Part shown: positions 1-8,278 of the stretch, one piece after another
Numbering within the stretch: the stretch's first letter is position 1
How the letters are laid out: each line of letters begins with the position of its first letter
NCBI GenBank assembly: GCA_027622005.1
Contig: JAQBZH010000009.1
Span: forward strand, 1 to 64,000
Reading direction: 5' to 3'
DNA length: 64,000 bases
From: Bacteroidota bacterium
GTDB taxonomy: Bacteria > Bacteroidota > Rhodothermia > Rhodothermales > UBA10348
Translations under genes and position numbers: made by a program
The notes under the pieces: generated by a model
Databases searched by the model: none
The model's input: the letters and a program-made list of their open reading frames with translations, nothing else
Told to the model about the DNA's origin: nothing

Positions 1-85
1 GTGCCAATTTGCTGATGATCCGTTGCGCTAGTTTGTCTGCAATTCTGGAAATATCATCTTCTGTAAACTCATATTGGAACGTCAT
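1..85 (-). CDS. 5' end of a small protein cut by the window edge
   Basis: An ATG at 85-83 on the minus strand opens a frame that stays open to the left edge (28 codons, starting MTFQYEFTEDDISRIADKL). The short acidic helix followed by an I-A-x-K/R-x-x-x-R-I pattern resembles the N-terminus of small helix-turn-helix/excisionase-type proteins common in Bacteroidota, but too little is visible to assign it. It reads away from the tRNA-Arg repeat at 336-446. That would suit an xis-like gene at the end of an integrated element, but this is inference. Confidence 0.4.
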   Translation of the reverse strand, partial: MTFQYEFTEDDISRIADKLAQRIISKLA

Positions 86-335
86 TAAATTACATTGAAA
101 TAACGTTTATTTGGCAATATATCGGCACTGCCGCCGTCCTCTGATCGAACTAGTCGCGACCTTATTAAGGAGAGGATCTCCCGCATTACGGTCTCCTGAT
201 CAAAAAAGTTACCGAGGTAACGTAAGTTGAACGAGAAGCAGAAGAAAGGTACGAGTTCAATACATTGTGTAAAACCTTGTGATTGAAGAAGTGATAATTT
301 TATAAGTCGTTGAGTAGTAACGAGTTATTCGAAAT
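86..335. other. Intergenic region with a short palindrome
   Basis: No convincing gene is visible. There is a perfect 6+6 bp inverted repeat (GTTACC-GA-GGTAAC, 208-221) and a 5+5 bp one (GGAGA-GGA-TCTCC) just upstream of it. Both could be protein-binding sites for the divergent gene at 1-85, or nothing. The stretch ends in the duplicated tRNA 3' end. Confidence 0.3.
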
Positions 336-358
336 AGTTCGAATCTTGCCGTGGGCAC
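336..358 (+). repeat. Copy 1 of 23-bp tRNA-Arg 3'-end repeat (possible att scar)
   Basis: These 23 bases are identical to 424-446, which are the T-arm 3' part, the acceptor strand and the first base after the tRNA-Arg gene. The flanks on both sides differ, so the identity stops sharply. No 5' tRNA half precedes this copy. It looks like the leftover of either a second tandem tRNA-Arg gene or an integration site (attachment core). Confidence 0.75.
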
Positions 359-372
359 AGAAACTAAGTCAA

Positions 373-445
373 GCCCTCGTAGCTCAGGGGATAGAGCACC
401 GGTTTCCTAAACCGGGTGTCGCAAGTTCGAATCTTGCCGTGGGCA
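373..445 (+). tRNA. tRNA-Arg (anticodon CCU)
   Basis: The cloverleaf can be read directly. Acceptor strand 373-379 pairs with 438-444, with one U-U mismatch at pair 5-68. The D-stem is GCUC/GAGC, the anticodon stem CCGGU/ACCGG with loop UUCCUAA (anticodon CCU, reading AGG), the variable loop has 5 nt, and the T-stem is GCAAG/CUUGC with loop UUCGAAU. A is the discriminator and CCA is not encoded. The next gene begins about 38 bp downstream. Confidence 0.95.
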
Positions 446-446
446 C
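424..446 (+). repeat. Copy 2 of 23-bp repeat (inside tRNA-Arg 3' end)
   Basis: This is the intact-tRNA copy of the 23-bp direct repeat; the other copy is at 336-358. The centre-to-centre distance is 88 bp. Such 3'-end cores are classical tyrosine-integrase targets. Confidence 0.75.
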
Positions 447-483
447 TAATAGTGTAAGGAGCTTGATTAATGTACGGAGCGCG

Positions 484-1623
484 ATGCAAGATTATAACTT
501 TTTGAAATCGGGACAAACGACCACCCATTTTCGACTTGGTAGGCTACTAGCTGCCTTACCTTTCCTTTTGACGTTCGTGGCTCTGGGTTGTGATTCAGCC
601 AGTTCTTCAGATCCAGATGAAACTGTTTTTGAACCCATTAGGCTTCATGAGGAATGGCAAACCGCAGAGCCTGCCGAAGTAGGAATTGACCCAGTGATGT
701 TAGCCACTGCTACACAAGCTGCAGCAGAAATTCGTCGACTAAAGTCTTTGGTTGTCATAAAGGATGGCAAACTGGTATACGAAAGTTACTATAAAGGGGC
801 TCAAAAGGACGAACTTTTTGACGTTCGCTCAGTGACCAAATCAGTCGTATCCGCCTTGGCAGGAATCGCACTGGCCGAAGGATCCATTCCAAGTCTTGAT
901 ATGCCGATTGGTTTGGTTTTTAGTCGTTTTTTTGAAGTGTTCCCAGCTGGTGTCGAGAACGTTACCGTTCGGCATTTACTAACAATGTCCGGTGGTTGGC
1001 AATACGATGAGTGGGGAGGCACTTCGTATTCAGACTGGATTCGATCTGGCGAACCTGAAGTATGGGCCCTGAGTCAACCCATGATTAACACGCCAGGGAC
1101 GACATTTACCTATAATTCGTCTGCTGTGCATTTATTGGGAGTTTTGATAGAAGAACAGGTTGGCCAATCGCTGGAAGAATATGCGGCTTCTAAATTGTTT
1201 GGCAAGCTTGGCATTTCACAAGCTTTATGGGAGCAACTTCCAAACGGTTACCCTAACGGTGGGGCTGGACTAGCGTTACGAGCCAGAGACCTTGCTAAAA
1301 TCGGTCAGTTATACCTGCAGCTAGGAAAATCAGGAACCATTCAGGTTCTTCCCGAAAGTTGGGTAACGGCGTCTACTTCGATCCAGACCCCATCCAGCTT
1401 ACCTTACGGATTCTTATGGTGGTTGGACAATTCCAATTCATCCCCTGTGTTTTATGCTAACGGATATGGCGGACAAATCATTTACGTCGTGCCTGAACAA
1501 AATCTAGTGGTAGTGACTACCACTAACTTTTCACAAGTCAATTTTGACAACGAAGGAGAGAGCGCACTTTTTGCGTCAGTATGGAATCTAATTACCCGAA
1601 AAATAGTGCCTTCTGTTCGGTAA
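484..1623 (+). CDS. Beta-lactamase-family serine hydrolase, lipoprotein
   Basis: The protein has about 379 residues from the ATG at 484; a longer reading from 310 would run through the tRNA and is rejected. The N-terminus is a lipoprotein signal ending in a lipobox (TFVALGC), so it is probably anchored in the envelope. The body is the class C beta-lactamase/penicillin-binding fold (Pfam Beta-lactamase). SxxK appears as SVTK, the YxN motif as YNS in FTYNSSAVHLLG, and a C-terminal WWLD...GYGGQ segment stands near the third motif position. Family members include esterases, D-aminopeptidases and 6-aminohexanoate-dimer hydrolase-like enzymes; the substrate cannot be told. It appears to be a single-gene unit. 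Confidence 0.88.
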   Translation: MQDYNFLKSGQTTTHFRLGRLLAALPFLLTFVALGCDSASSSDPDETVFEPIRLHEEWQTAEPAEVGIDPVMLATATQAAAEIRRLKSLVVIKDGKLVYESYYKGAQKDELFDVRSVTKSVVSALAGIALAEGSIPSLDMPIGLVFSRFFEVFPAGVENVTVRHLLTMSGGWQYDEWGGTSYSDWIRSGEPEVWALSQPMINTPGTTFTYNSSAVHLLGVLIEEQVGQSLEEYAASKLFGKLGISQALWEQLPNGYPNGGAGLALRARDLAKIGQLYLQLGKSGTIQVLPESWVTASTSIQTPSSLPYGFLWWLDNSNSSPVFYANGYGGQIIYVVPEQNLVVVTTTNFSQVNFDNEGESALFASVWNLITRKIVPSVR

Positions 1624-1748
1624 TGTTTCTGGTAGTTTACCCGTGCATAGTTTCATCGCCCGGGAGGGTGATATGGGAATTAATGGAGAGCAACTTTACT
1701 GCATTCACCTGGTCTTGTGAAAACAATTAACAAAATCGGAAACACTCA

Positions 1749-2189
1749 ATGAAAAACATCACGTCCTACCTTTTTCTTGTGATTCTGGCGGTTCAGCTTA
1801 GCTATGCCCAAACAGACCAAGAAGGAGTTCGTAGCGCCGTTGAAGATTATTTGGAAGGCCTCTATCAAGCTGCTCCTGAGCGAATTGAGCGAAGCGTAAG
1901 TAAGTCATTGGTCAAGTTTGGCTACTGGAGAGATTCCCCCGAGAAGGAATACGTAGGCTATCCGATGTCGTATGACCAATTGATGCGGTTAGCCGCATCC
2001 TGGAATGTTGGGAATAAAATGAAATTGGATGATTCGACTCCAAGAGAAATTGCTGTTCTGGACGTCTTGAATAAGACAGCGGTGGCCAAATTGACCGCAC
2101 ATTGGGGCATCGATTATTTTCAGCTCGAGAAAGTGGATGGAAAATGGATGATTCGCCATATCATTTGGCAAGCGCATCCGGGCAAATAA
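1749..2189 (+). CDS. Secreted NTF2-like (putative lumazine-binding) protein
   Basis: This 146-residue protein has a clear Sec signal peptide (MKNITSYLFLVILAVQLSYA). It is followed by one NTF2-like domain of the 'putative lumazine-binding' type: an alpha-helical start (VRSAVEDYLEGLYQA), a central region, and the family-typical end in which a strand with KVDGKWMIRHIIW closes the cone. Members are small periplasmic or secreted proteins of unknown ligand, often annotated as nuclear transport factor 2 family. It lies alone between the serine hydrolase and the convergent TonB-like gene. Confidence 0.8.
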   Translation: MKNITSYLFLVILAVQLSYAQTDQEGVRSAVEDYLEGLYQAAPERIERSVSKSLVKFGYWRDSPEKEYVGYPMSYDQLMRLAASWNVGNKMKLDDSTPREIAVLDVLNKTAVAKLTAHWGIDYFQLEKVDGKWMIRHIIWQAHPGK

Positions 2190-2224
2190 AGTCGCAACGG
2201 CGGGAATTGACCGTTTGGCAACTA

Positions 2225-2995
2225 TTAAACGCCAAATCTGAATGTCAAGGTCGTATAACTGGAAACCCTCTTATTGTTTTTCCAGGCCGGACTAAACAGA
2301 TATCGCTTGGCTGCTTCAACAGCTGAGTCTTCCAATCCATAGCCGACTACGTTAACCAGCTCTCGTTCGGTCATGTCTTTGTTCAGCAAATAGCGTTCGA
2401 TGACTCGGGCCTCACCGACCTTGCCGGCTTCGTTGACCATCACTTCTACGACGATTTCGGCCTTTATTTTTTTTCTTTCCGCTTCTTTGGTGTATTCCCC
2501 GACGGCAATTCGTACCGGGGAAGGACTTGAATCTGCCCGGGAAGCTACAGACGCTCCAGTCGTGGTCCCTTTTACTACCTGGGTGTCCCTTCCAGGAGCA
2601 TCAAGCGAAAGGGAAACATCAGCGATTTCAAGTTCGACTTCTTCTAGAACAAACTCGTTAGGAAGAATAACGGGAGGGGCAGGAATCGTAGGAGCAGGCC
2701 AGCTTTTTTCCTGTTTCGTTTGCTGAATCTCTTCGACTTGAATGACTTCCTGTCCTCTGGAATCGAAAACTAAGGCGTTTTCTTCAACCGGAAGAGACGG
2801 CCAAAATAATATAGCGGCATTCACGGCCAGCAAACTCAACACGCTAGTGGCGAGAATGTGAACGGAATACTGTTTTCTGCGCTCTGTATTTTTGTCGAAC
2901 TTATTCAATAATGTGATTGATGGGTCCGAATAGGTCGTGCGAGTCCCGTCTACCGCGCGGTTCCATGCAACGCGTAGTTTCAATGAGAAGGACAC
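2225..2995 (-). CDS. TonB-type energy transducer
   Basis: The 256-residue protein has a cytoplasmic N-terminal stretch of about 45 residues, one membrane helix (about 46-66, ATSVLSLLAVNAAILFW) and a long periplasmic linker containing several prolines (PAPTIPAPPVILP). It ends in a C-terminal TonB domain (about 165-256) with the VxExxKxGEARV and SPAWKNNKRVSSYTTLTFRF signatures. It should couple the ExbB/ExbD proton motor to outer-membrane TonB-dependent transporters. No exbBD or receptor gene is adjacent, so the partner is unknown. The cytoplasmic tail before the helix is longer than in classical TonB. Confidence 0.85.
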   Translation of the reverse strand: MSFSLKLRVAWNRAVDGTRTTYSDPSITLLNKFDKNTERRKQYSVHILATSVLSLLAVNAAILFWPSLPVEENALVFDSRGQEVIQVEEIQQTKQEKSWPAPTIPAPPVILPNEFVLEEVELEIADVSLSLDAPGRDTQVVKGTTTGASVASRADSSPSPVRIAVGEYTKEAERKKIKAEIVVEVMVNEAGKVGEARVIERYLLNKDMTERELVNVVGYGLEDSAVEAAKRYLFSPAWKNNKRVSSYTTLTFRFGV

Positions 2996-3469
2996 GTAAC
3001 ATTCTTAGGGTATTGTACGACACGAAGACTTTTCGGATTCTGTAGAGTTGCTGAATGGTTCAGGAATCGATCTCACTGGACAGCCCCAGCCGTTGGATGC
3101 GATTTTGATTAAGCTGACGTTAAAACTTTGCGTGTGGGCAGCCCTAGACGTATTTTCGTGTTCGCAGCAAATCGGGACATTTGTGGCACTCTGAGCATAC
3201 GTCGCATCCCATTCGGATCGGCCCCCGGTTAAATCGATTTTCACGAATCAAATTAACCAAACCAAAACAGAAGTTGGATAAAACCAACGTTTAATTAGGA
3301 TTTCCACGCCCGGATAACCAGTGCTTTACTGCTCTTCCGCCCTCGGCAAGACCAACTTTAGAAATTAGCCTTCCCTGAGGTTCCGGGAAGGCTTTTTTTT
3401 TGTGGTTTTTGCTCTGACAGATGAGAATGCTGATTAAAAGGAAGGATTCCACCTAGATTTAAGGAGATA
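2996..3469. other. Intergenic / carA leader region
   Basis: No gene with recognisable similarity is seen in this 470-bp stretch. An open frame of 79 codons on the minus strand (3244-3005) lacks any domain or biased composition and is not called. The right half is probably the promoter and leader of carAB: it holds a small hairpin (GTTGG-ATAAAA-CCAAC near 3273-3288) and the terminator at 3367-3401. The ATG of carA follows a short-spaced AAGGAG. Confidence 0.5.
3367..3401 (+). terminator. Intrinsic terminator in the carA leader
   Basis: Nine-base arms AGCCTTCCC (3367-3375) and GGGAAGGCT (3385-3393) are separated by 9 nt and followed by nine consecutive T (3393-3401). It ends 68 bp before the carA start. 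The nearest plus-strand gene upstream ends at 2189, so it most likely terminates a short leader or small RNA. Transcription attenuation of carAB is possible, but I found no obvious competing antiterminator. Confidence 0.8.
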
Positions 3470-4636
3470 ATGAGTCAGACCATCATAAATGAGTTGGAAA
3501 ACCCTCTTTGTAAGTTGGCTTTGGAGGATGGCACCGTTGTCACGGGAATAGCTGTAGGATATCGCGGAGAAACGGGAGGCGAACTGTGCTTCAACACGTC
3601 GATGACCGGCTACCAGGAGATATTTTCGGACCCTTCGTACCACGGCCAGATCATGATGATGACCTATCCTCATATAGGTAATTACGGTACTTCGGATGAG
3701 GATATGGAAGCCTCCAGACCCATGGTTTCCGGAGTCGTTGTCCGATCATTTTCGCACCGTTTTTCCAATCAACATCGATCGGTCTCCCTAGACGACTTTA
3801 TGAAGTCCCACAAGTTGGTCGGCATATCCGGAGTGGATACCAGGGCATTGGTCTTGCACATCCGGGAAAAAGGGGTGATGAATGCGGTCATTTCTTCAGT
3901 TGATTTGGATGATGATTCCCTGGTTGCCAAAGCAAAGAACTGGCCGTCGATGAATGGATTGGAGCTGGCCAGTAGGGTCTCCGTCAAAGAATCCTACGAT
4001 TTTGCCTCCGGGGACGGACCACGGGTGGCCGTATTTGATTTTGGAGTTAAGCAAAACATATTAAAATCGTTTAAATCCAAGGGTTGTTCAGTCCGCGTCT
4101 TTAATTCCGAGACCGATTTAGGGACCGTTTTGGATTGGAATCCAGACGGAATTTTCTTTTCCAATGGCCCCGGCGATCCGCGCGCCATGCCGGAAACTAT
4201 TGCAACCGTAAAAGCGGCCATGGAGACCGGCATCCCTCTGTTTGGGATTTGTTTGGGTCACCAATTGCTGGCTCTGGCTGCCGGACTTGAAGTGTACAAG
4301 ATGTTTGTCGGACACCGTGGCGCCAATCATCCGGTGCAAAACCTGGTTTCGGGCAAAGTAGAAGTCTCTACCCAAAATCACGGATTTGCGGTCGATAAAA
4401 AGTCACTAAGCCCTGAGATAGGGGATCTCACCCATATCAATTTGAACGACGATACGCTCGAAGGGATACGGTTTAAGACGTGCCCAGCTTTTTCGGTTCA
4501 ATATCACCCCGAAGCCTCCCCTGGTCCGCATGACAGCCACTATTTGTTTGAGGAATTTATGCGCGACATCAAAGCCCACAGCGGGGTTGCATCATCAAAT
4601 GATGTCTCCGAATACATGATTTACGCGGCACGATAG
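3470..4636 (+). CDS. carA: Carbamoyl-phosphate synthase small subunit
   Basis: This is the glutaminase subunit (388 residues). It releases ammonia from glutamine and passes it to CarB for carbamoyl phosphate, the precursor of pyrimidines and arginine. The N-terminal CPSase small-chain domain (about 10-145) is followed by a class I glutamine amidotransferase domain (about 190-370). The nucleophile is Cys261 in FGICLGHQLL, with the H/E pair in VQYHPEASPGPHDS. It starts at the ATG after AAGGAG, spaced only 3 nt, and is followed after 43 bp by carB, clearly one operon. A terminator in the leader suggests possible attenuation. Confidence 0.97.
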   Translation: MSQTIINELENPLCKLALEDGTVVTGIAVGYRGETGGELCFNTSMTGYQEIFSDPSYHGQIMMMTYPHIGNYGTSDEDMEASRPMVSGVVVRSFSHRFSNQHRSVSLDDFMKSHKLVGISGVDTRALVLHIREKGVMNAVISSVDLDDDSLVAKAKNWPSMNGLELASRVSVKESYDFASGDGPRVAVFDFGVKQNILKSFKSKGCSVRVFNSETDLGTVLDWNPDGIFFSNGPGDPRAMPETIATVKAAMETGIPLFGICLGHQLLALAAGLEVYKMFVGHRGANHPVQNLVSGKVEVSTQNHGFAVDKKSLSPEIGDLTHINLNDDTLEGIRFKTCPAFSVQYHPEASPGPHDSHYLFEEFMRDIKAHSGVASSNDVSEYMIYAAR

Positions 4637-4679
4637 CCGGACCCAAACCCATTTAAAACCCATTTTCACCGGAATAGGA

Positions 4680-7508
4680 ATGCCAAAGCGTACGGACATA
4701 AAGAAGATACTTTTGATTGGCAGCGGTCCAATTATCATTGGACAAGCATGTGAGTTTGACTATTCAGGTAGCCAGGCTGCTCGATCGCTTCGTGCGGAGG
4801 GTTACTATGTCATTTTGGTCAACTCCAATCCTGCAACCATTATGACGGATCCGGTTACAGCCGACAAGATCTTTTTGCAAGAGTTAACCCCGGCCTCCAT
4901 AAAGCAAATTGTGGAAGCGGAACGCCCAGATGCGGTATTGCCAACGATGGGCGGACAAACGGCCCTAAATCTGGCTAACATTCTGCATGAAGAGGGGTAT
5001 TGGGAGCAGATGGGCGTTGAGGTGATTGGGGTCGATATTGACGCGATTAATATCACCGAGGATCGGCAGAAGTTTAGAAATCTGATGGAAACCATTGGGA
5101 TCGATCAGGCCCGGTCCCGTGTGGCTAAATCGTTGTTAGAAGCGAAGGAAATCACCCAGGAATTAGGCGGACTACCTATCGTTATTCGACCCTCGTTCAC
5201 CATGGGTGGGAGCGGAGGCGGTATCGTTTGGGCTCCGGATCAGTTTGACAAGAAGGTCATGCGCGGTCTAGAACTGTCTCCGGTTCATGAGGTGTTGATC
5301 GAAGAATGTCTGGTCGGATGGAAGGAGTACGAACTAGAATTACTGCGAGACCAGGCGGACAACGTCATTATTATCTGTTCGATAGAGAATCTCGACCCCA
5401 TGGGTGTTCATACCGGGGATTCCGTGACCGTTGCACCCGTTCAGACGCTTACCGACAAGCAATATCAGAAAATGCGGGACGCAGCCATTTTGATGATGCG
5501 TTCTATTGGAACGTTTGCCGGAGGATGTAACGTGCAATTCGCAGTTGATCCCAAGTCCGGTCGAATGATTGCGATTGAGATTAACCCTCGCGTGTCTCGA
5601 TCTTCTGCTTTGGCATCGAAAGCTACCGGGTATCCTATCGCCAAAGTAGCCTCCAAATTGGCGGTTGGATATACGCTTGATGAGTTGAAAAACGACGTTA
5701 CGGGGTCTACATCTGCCTGCTTTGAACCGGCACTGGACTATGTCGTGACCAAAATTCCCCGGTTCAATTTTGAAAAGTTTGAAGGCGTAGACGAAGAGTT
5801 GACCACTCAGATGAAAGCGGTGGGGGAAGTAATGGCCATTGGAAGAACGTTTCCAGAAAGCCTTCAGAAAGCCTGGCAAAGTCTTGAAAATGGGTATGCT
5901 GGACTGGGTGGGGATCGGGACGAATCCCCGCGATACGAAATTCGCGATCGGCTGAAGAAATCGTATTGGGACCGCACCCTTCAAATTCGGAATGCTTTTA
6001 AGTTTGGCGCATCGGTTGAAGAGTTGGCCGACATAACCAAAGTCGATCCGTGGTTCCTCCATCAAATTCAAGACATCGTAGCCATCGAGGAAGCTATTCG
6101 TCCTAAAGCCTTGCAGCAGATCAACTTCGCGTTTATGCAACGAATTAAGCAGAATGGATTTTCAGACATTCAAATTGCTTATTTAGTTCAGGACGATGTA
6201 ACGGAGGATGAGGTCAGAGCCTACCGTAAGGGGCTGGGTCTGATTCCGTCATTCCAATTGGTTGACACGTGCGCGGGCGAATTTCCGGCGCGTACCCCGT
6301 ATTTCTATTCGACCTATGAGTCGCACACCGAAAGTCAGGTTTCAGACCGAAAGAAAGTGGTGATTTTGGGCTCGGGACCCAATCGTATTGGCCAGGGCAT
6401 CGAATTTGACTATTCATGCGTCCACGGAGTATTGGCGTCCAAGGAAATGGGATTTGAAGCCATTATGATCAACTGCAATCCCGAAACGGTATCTACTGAC
6501 TTCGACGTAGCCGATAAACTGTATTTTGAGCCGGTTTTTTGGGAGCGGGTCTACGATATTATTGAACACGAAAAGCCGGAAGGGGTGATTGTTCAACTTG
6601 GGGGCCAAACAGCGCTAAAGCTGGCCCGTGATTTCGAGCGCAACGGCATTAAAATCATTGGAACTCAGTTTGCCAACATGGACATGGCCGAAGATCGCAG
6701 CCAGTTTTCAGACATTTTGAAGGAATTGAAGATTCCGTATCCGCCTTACGGCGCCGCACGTTCGGTGCGAGAGGCCGTAGAAAGGGCCGAATCGATTGGG
6801 TATCCGCTTCTTGTCCGCCCGAGTTATGTGCTCGGAGGCCAGGGCATGCGCATCGCGATCAACAAAGAAGAGGTTGAAAAATATGTCAATCAAATCTGGA
6901 AGTTGATGCCAGACAATGTGATCCTGCTTGACCTTTTCTTGGAAGACGGGATTGAGCTCGATGTCGATGCCATTTGCGACGGAGACGAGGTTTGGATAGC
7001 TGGGATTATGCAGCATATTGAACCAGCGGGCGTTCATTCTGGCGACTCAACGGCAGTTCTTCCCCTTTATTCGCTATCGGAAGAAATTCAGCAGACCGTC
7101 CGAAAATATATGGAGATGATCGGAAAGAGATTGGATGTGCTCGGACTTGTAAACGTTCAGATGGTCATTAAAAATGACATTGTGTACGTGATTGAAGCCA
7201 ATCCACGAGCTTCCCGGACGGTACCTTTTGTGGCTAAGGCAACAGGCGTTCCGATTTCGAATATTGCGACGAAGGTGATGCTAGGGGCGAAACTAGAAGA
7301 ATTCCGGAAGCGGGGTCAATTGGAATCGACTCTCGTGGGATATGCCGTCAAAGAGCCGGTTTTTTCGTGGGATAAATTCCCGGAAGTGCGAAAGGAGCTG
7401 GGACCGGAGATGAAGTCGACGGGCGAGGCAATTGCGTTTATAGCCGACTTCAAGGACGAACACTTCCGCAAACCTTTTGAAATGAGAAACCTTTACTTAT
7501 CGCGATAA
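4680..7508 (+). CDS. carB: Carbamoyl-phosphate synthase large subunit lacking MGS domain
   Basis: The synthetase subunit has 942 residues. The first pre-ATP-grasp/ATP-grasp half (about 1-400, GSGPIIIGQACEFDYSG, GGSGGG loop) makes carboxyphosphate and carbamate. An oligomerisation region (about 400-540) follows, then the second ATP-grasp half (about 555-930, GSGPNRIGQGIEFDYS, GGQGMR). The protein ends at about 942, whereas the Escherichia coli enzyme has about 1070 residues with a C-terminal MGS-like allosteric domain (UMP, IMP and ornithine control). That domain is absent here and no fragment of it is seen downstream. A shortened large chain is, to my knowledge, recurrent in Bacteroidota. Confidence 0.96.
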   Translation: MPKRTDIKKILLIGSGPIIIGQACEFDYSGSQAARSLRAEGYYVILVNSNPATIMTDPVTADKIFLQELTPASIKQIVEAERPDAVLPTMGGQTALNLANILHEEGYWEQMGVEVIGVDIDAINITEDRQKFRNLMETIGIDQARSRVAKSLLEAKEITQELGGLPIVIRPSFTMGGSGGGIVWAPDQFDKKVMRGLELSPVHEVLIEECLVGWKEYELELLRDQADNVIIICSIENLDPMGVHTGDSVTVAPVQTLTDKQYQKMRDAAILMMRSIGTFAGGCNVQFAVDPKSGRMIAIEINPRVSRSSALASKATGYPIAKVASKLAVGYTLDELKNDVTGSTSACFEPALDYVVTKIPRFNFEKFEGVDEELTTQMKAVGEVMAIGRTFPESLQKAWQSLENGYAGLGGDRDESPRYEIRDRLKKSYWDRTLQIRNAFKFGASVEELADITKVDPWFLHQIQDIVAIEEAIRPKALQQINFAFMQRIKQNGFSDIQIAYLVQDDVTEDEVRAYRKGLGLIPSFQLVDTCAGEFPARTPYFYSTYESHTESQVSDRKKVVILGSGPNRIGQGIEFDYSCVHGVLASKEMGFEAIMINCNPETVSTDFDVADKLYFEPVFWERVYDIIEHEKPEGVIVQLGGQTALKLARDFERNGIKIIGTQFANMDMAEDRSQFSDILKELKIPYPPYGAARSVREAVERAESIGYPLLVRPSYVLGGQGMRIAINKEEVEKYVNQIWKLMPDNVILLDLFLEDGIELDVDAICDGDEVWIAGIMQHIEPAGVHSGDSTAVLPLYSLSEEIQQTVRKYMEMIGKRLDVLGLVNVQMVIKNDIVYVIEANPRASRTVPFVAKATGVPISNIATKVMLGAKLEEFRKRGQLESTLVGYAVKEPVFSWDKFPEVRKELGPEMKSTGEAIAFIADFKDEHFRKPFEMRNLYLSR

Positions 7509-7547
7509 CGCGAGGAATGATCCGACCCCGAAGAGGGAGGAAAATAC

Positions 7548-7711
7548 CTAAAACTTGTATTTGTCGCGATAGCGATGAGTAAAGGTCAGCCCAATGTGTT
7601 GGGCTGACGGGATTTGCGGAGCAAATACCCGTTTCGAATTCATGAGGCCGAAGGCCGAATAAATGCGCAGTAGGTCGTGGGGCCTTGTCGAAGATCGGGG
7701 ACCTGATCGAT
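7548..7711 (-). pseudogene. Possible 3' remnant of an outer-membrane protein gene
   Basis: The minus-strand frame from about 7680 to the stop at 7548 encodes about 40 residues ending LTFTHRYRDKYKF. The alternating pattern and terminal Phe are typical of the last strand of a beta-barrel. Upstream the frame runs into antisense of the next gene, so no complete protein is possible. It may be a decayed gene end or chance. A perfect 10-bp hairpin lies inside it (7585-7608). Confidence 0.25.
7585..7608. repeat. Perfect 10-bp inverted repeat
   Basis: GTCAGCCCAA (7585-7594) and TTGGGCTGAC (7599-7608) flank the 4-base loop TGTG. There is no T-run on either side, so this is not a standard intrinsic terminator. 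It lies between the convergent carB and the lipoprotein gene. Confidence 0.6.
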
Positions 7712-8164
7712 CTATCGCTTGCCTACATGAACGTCCGAAATTCGCAGCGTCATTTCGTCGTCTATCGCGAGCTCGATCCAATCAATCGAAACGAGGGTGG
7801 GGTATCCATCATCCGAATATTCGACTTCTAACGAATGGGCCTCTTTTTTCGCTTGATCAATCATCCCGAAGATGAATTCGATCGATTCTAGGTATTCCAG
7901 ATGCTCAGGTAATACGGGTTCATCGCGCCAGATATTATGGGCCGATGTCACGACTCCATCTTCGACCTGAACCCAATGCTCACCAGCATTGACGCAAAAA
8001 CAACCTCGGTCTAAACGGAAATAATAGGTCCCCGACTGAAATCTGGACCACAGTGATCTGTAATCAGCTTCATCAGAGGTCCGCGGATCGTCAGGACCAG
8101 CAATTTCGCATCCGCCGGCAAAGACCAGCACGAAAAAAAGGATAAAATAGCTACGCTTTATCAT
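7712..8164 (-). CDS. DUF6174-like lipoprotein
   Basis: This 150-residue protein has a lipoprotein signal (FFVLVFAGGC, lipidation at Cys19). The mature part has the layout I associate with DUF6174: a Y-F-R-x-x-R-x-C-F-C segment with two close cysteines, then V-x-V-x-D-G-V-V-x-S, a helix about IEFIFGMIDQAKKEA, and V-E-Y-S-D-D-G-Y-P-T-L-V-S-I-D. The function of that family is unknown. It may be co-transcribed with the upstream mtaB, whose stop lies about 115 bp away on the same strand. Confidence 0.7.
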   Translation of the reverse strand: MIKRSYFILFFVLVFAGGCEIAGPDDPRTSDEADYRSLWSRFQSGTYYFRLDRGCFCVNAGEHWVQVEDGVVTSAHNIWRDEPVLPEHLEYLESIEFIFGMIDQAKKEAHSLEVEYSDDGYPTLVSIDWIELAIDDEMTLRISDVHVGKR

Positions 8165-8278
8165 TCGAGGGTCAATAAACGAGGATTTGTTCGACGCGGT
8201 TTAGGAGCGCTGTACGGAAAAATTAACAATTGGCTGCATGTTAGAACCCATTTCCAAAAATAAGCTTGGCACCACTCC

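Noticed and set aside
310-483. N-terminal extension of the serine hydrolase from a TTG at 310
   Set aside because: It would translate through the tRNA-Arg gene and put about 58 residues before a proper lipoprotein signal. The ATG at 484 is far better.
3005-3244. 79-codon frame upstream of the TonB-like gene
   Set aside because: No domain, odd composition, no start signal; it looks like chance in the intergenic region.
5340-6140. Long minus-strand frame inside carB
   Set aside because: It lies entirely antisense to the conserved carB reading frame and has no recognisable product.
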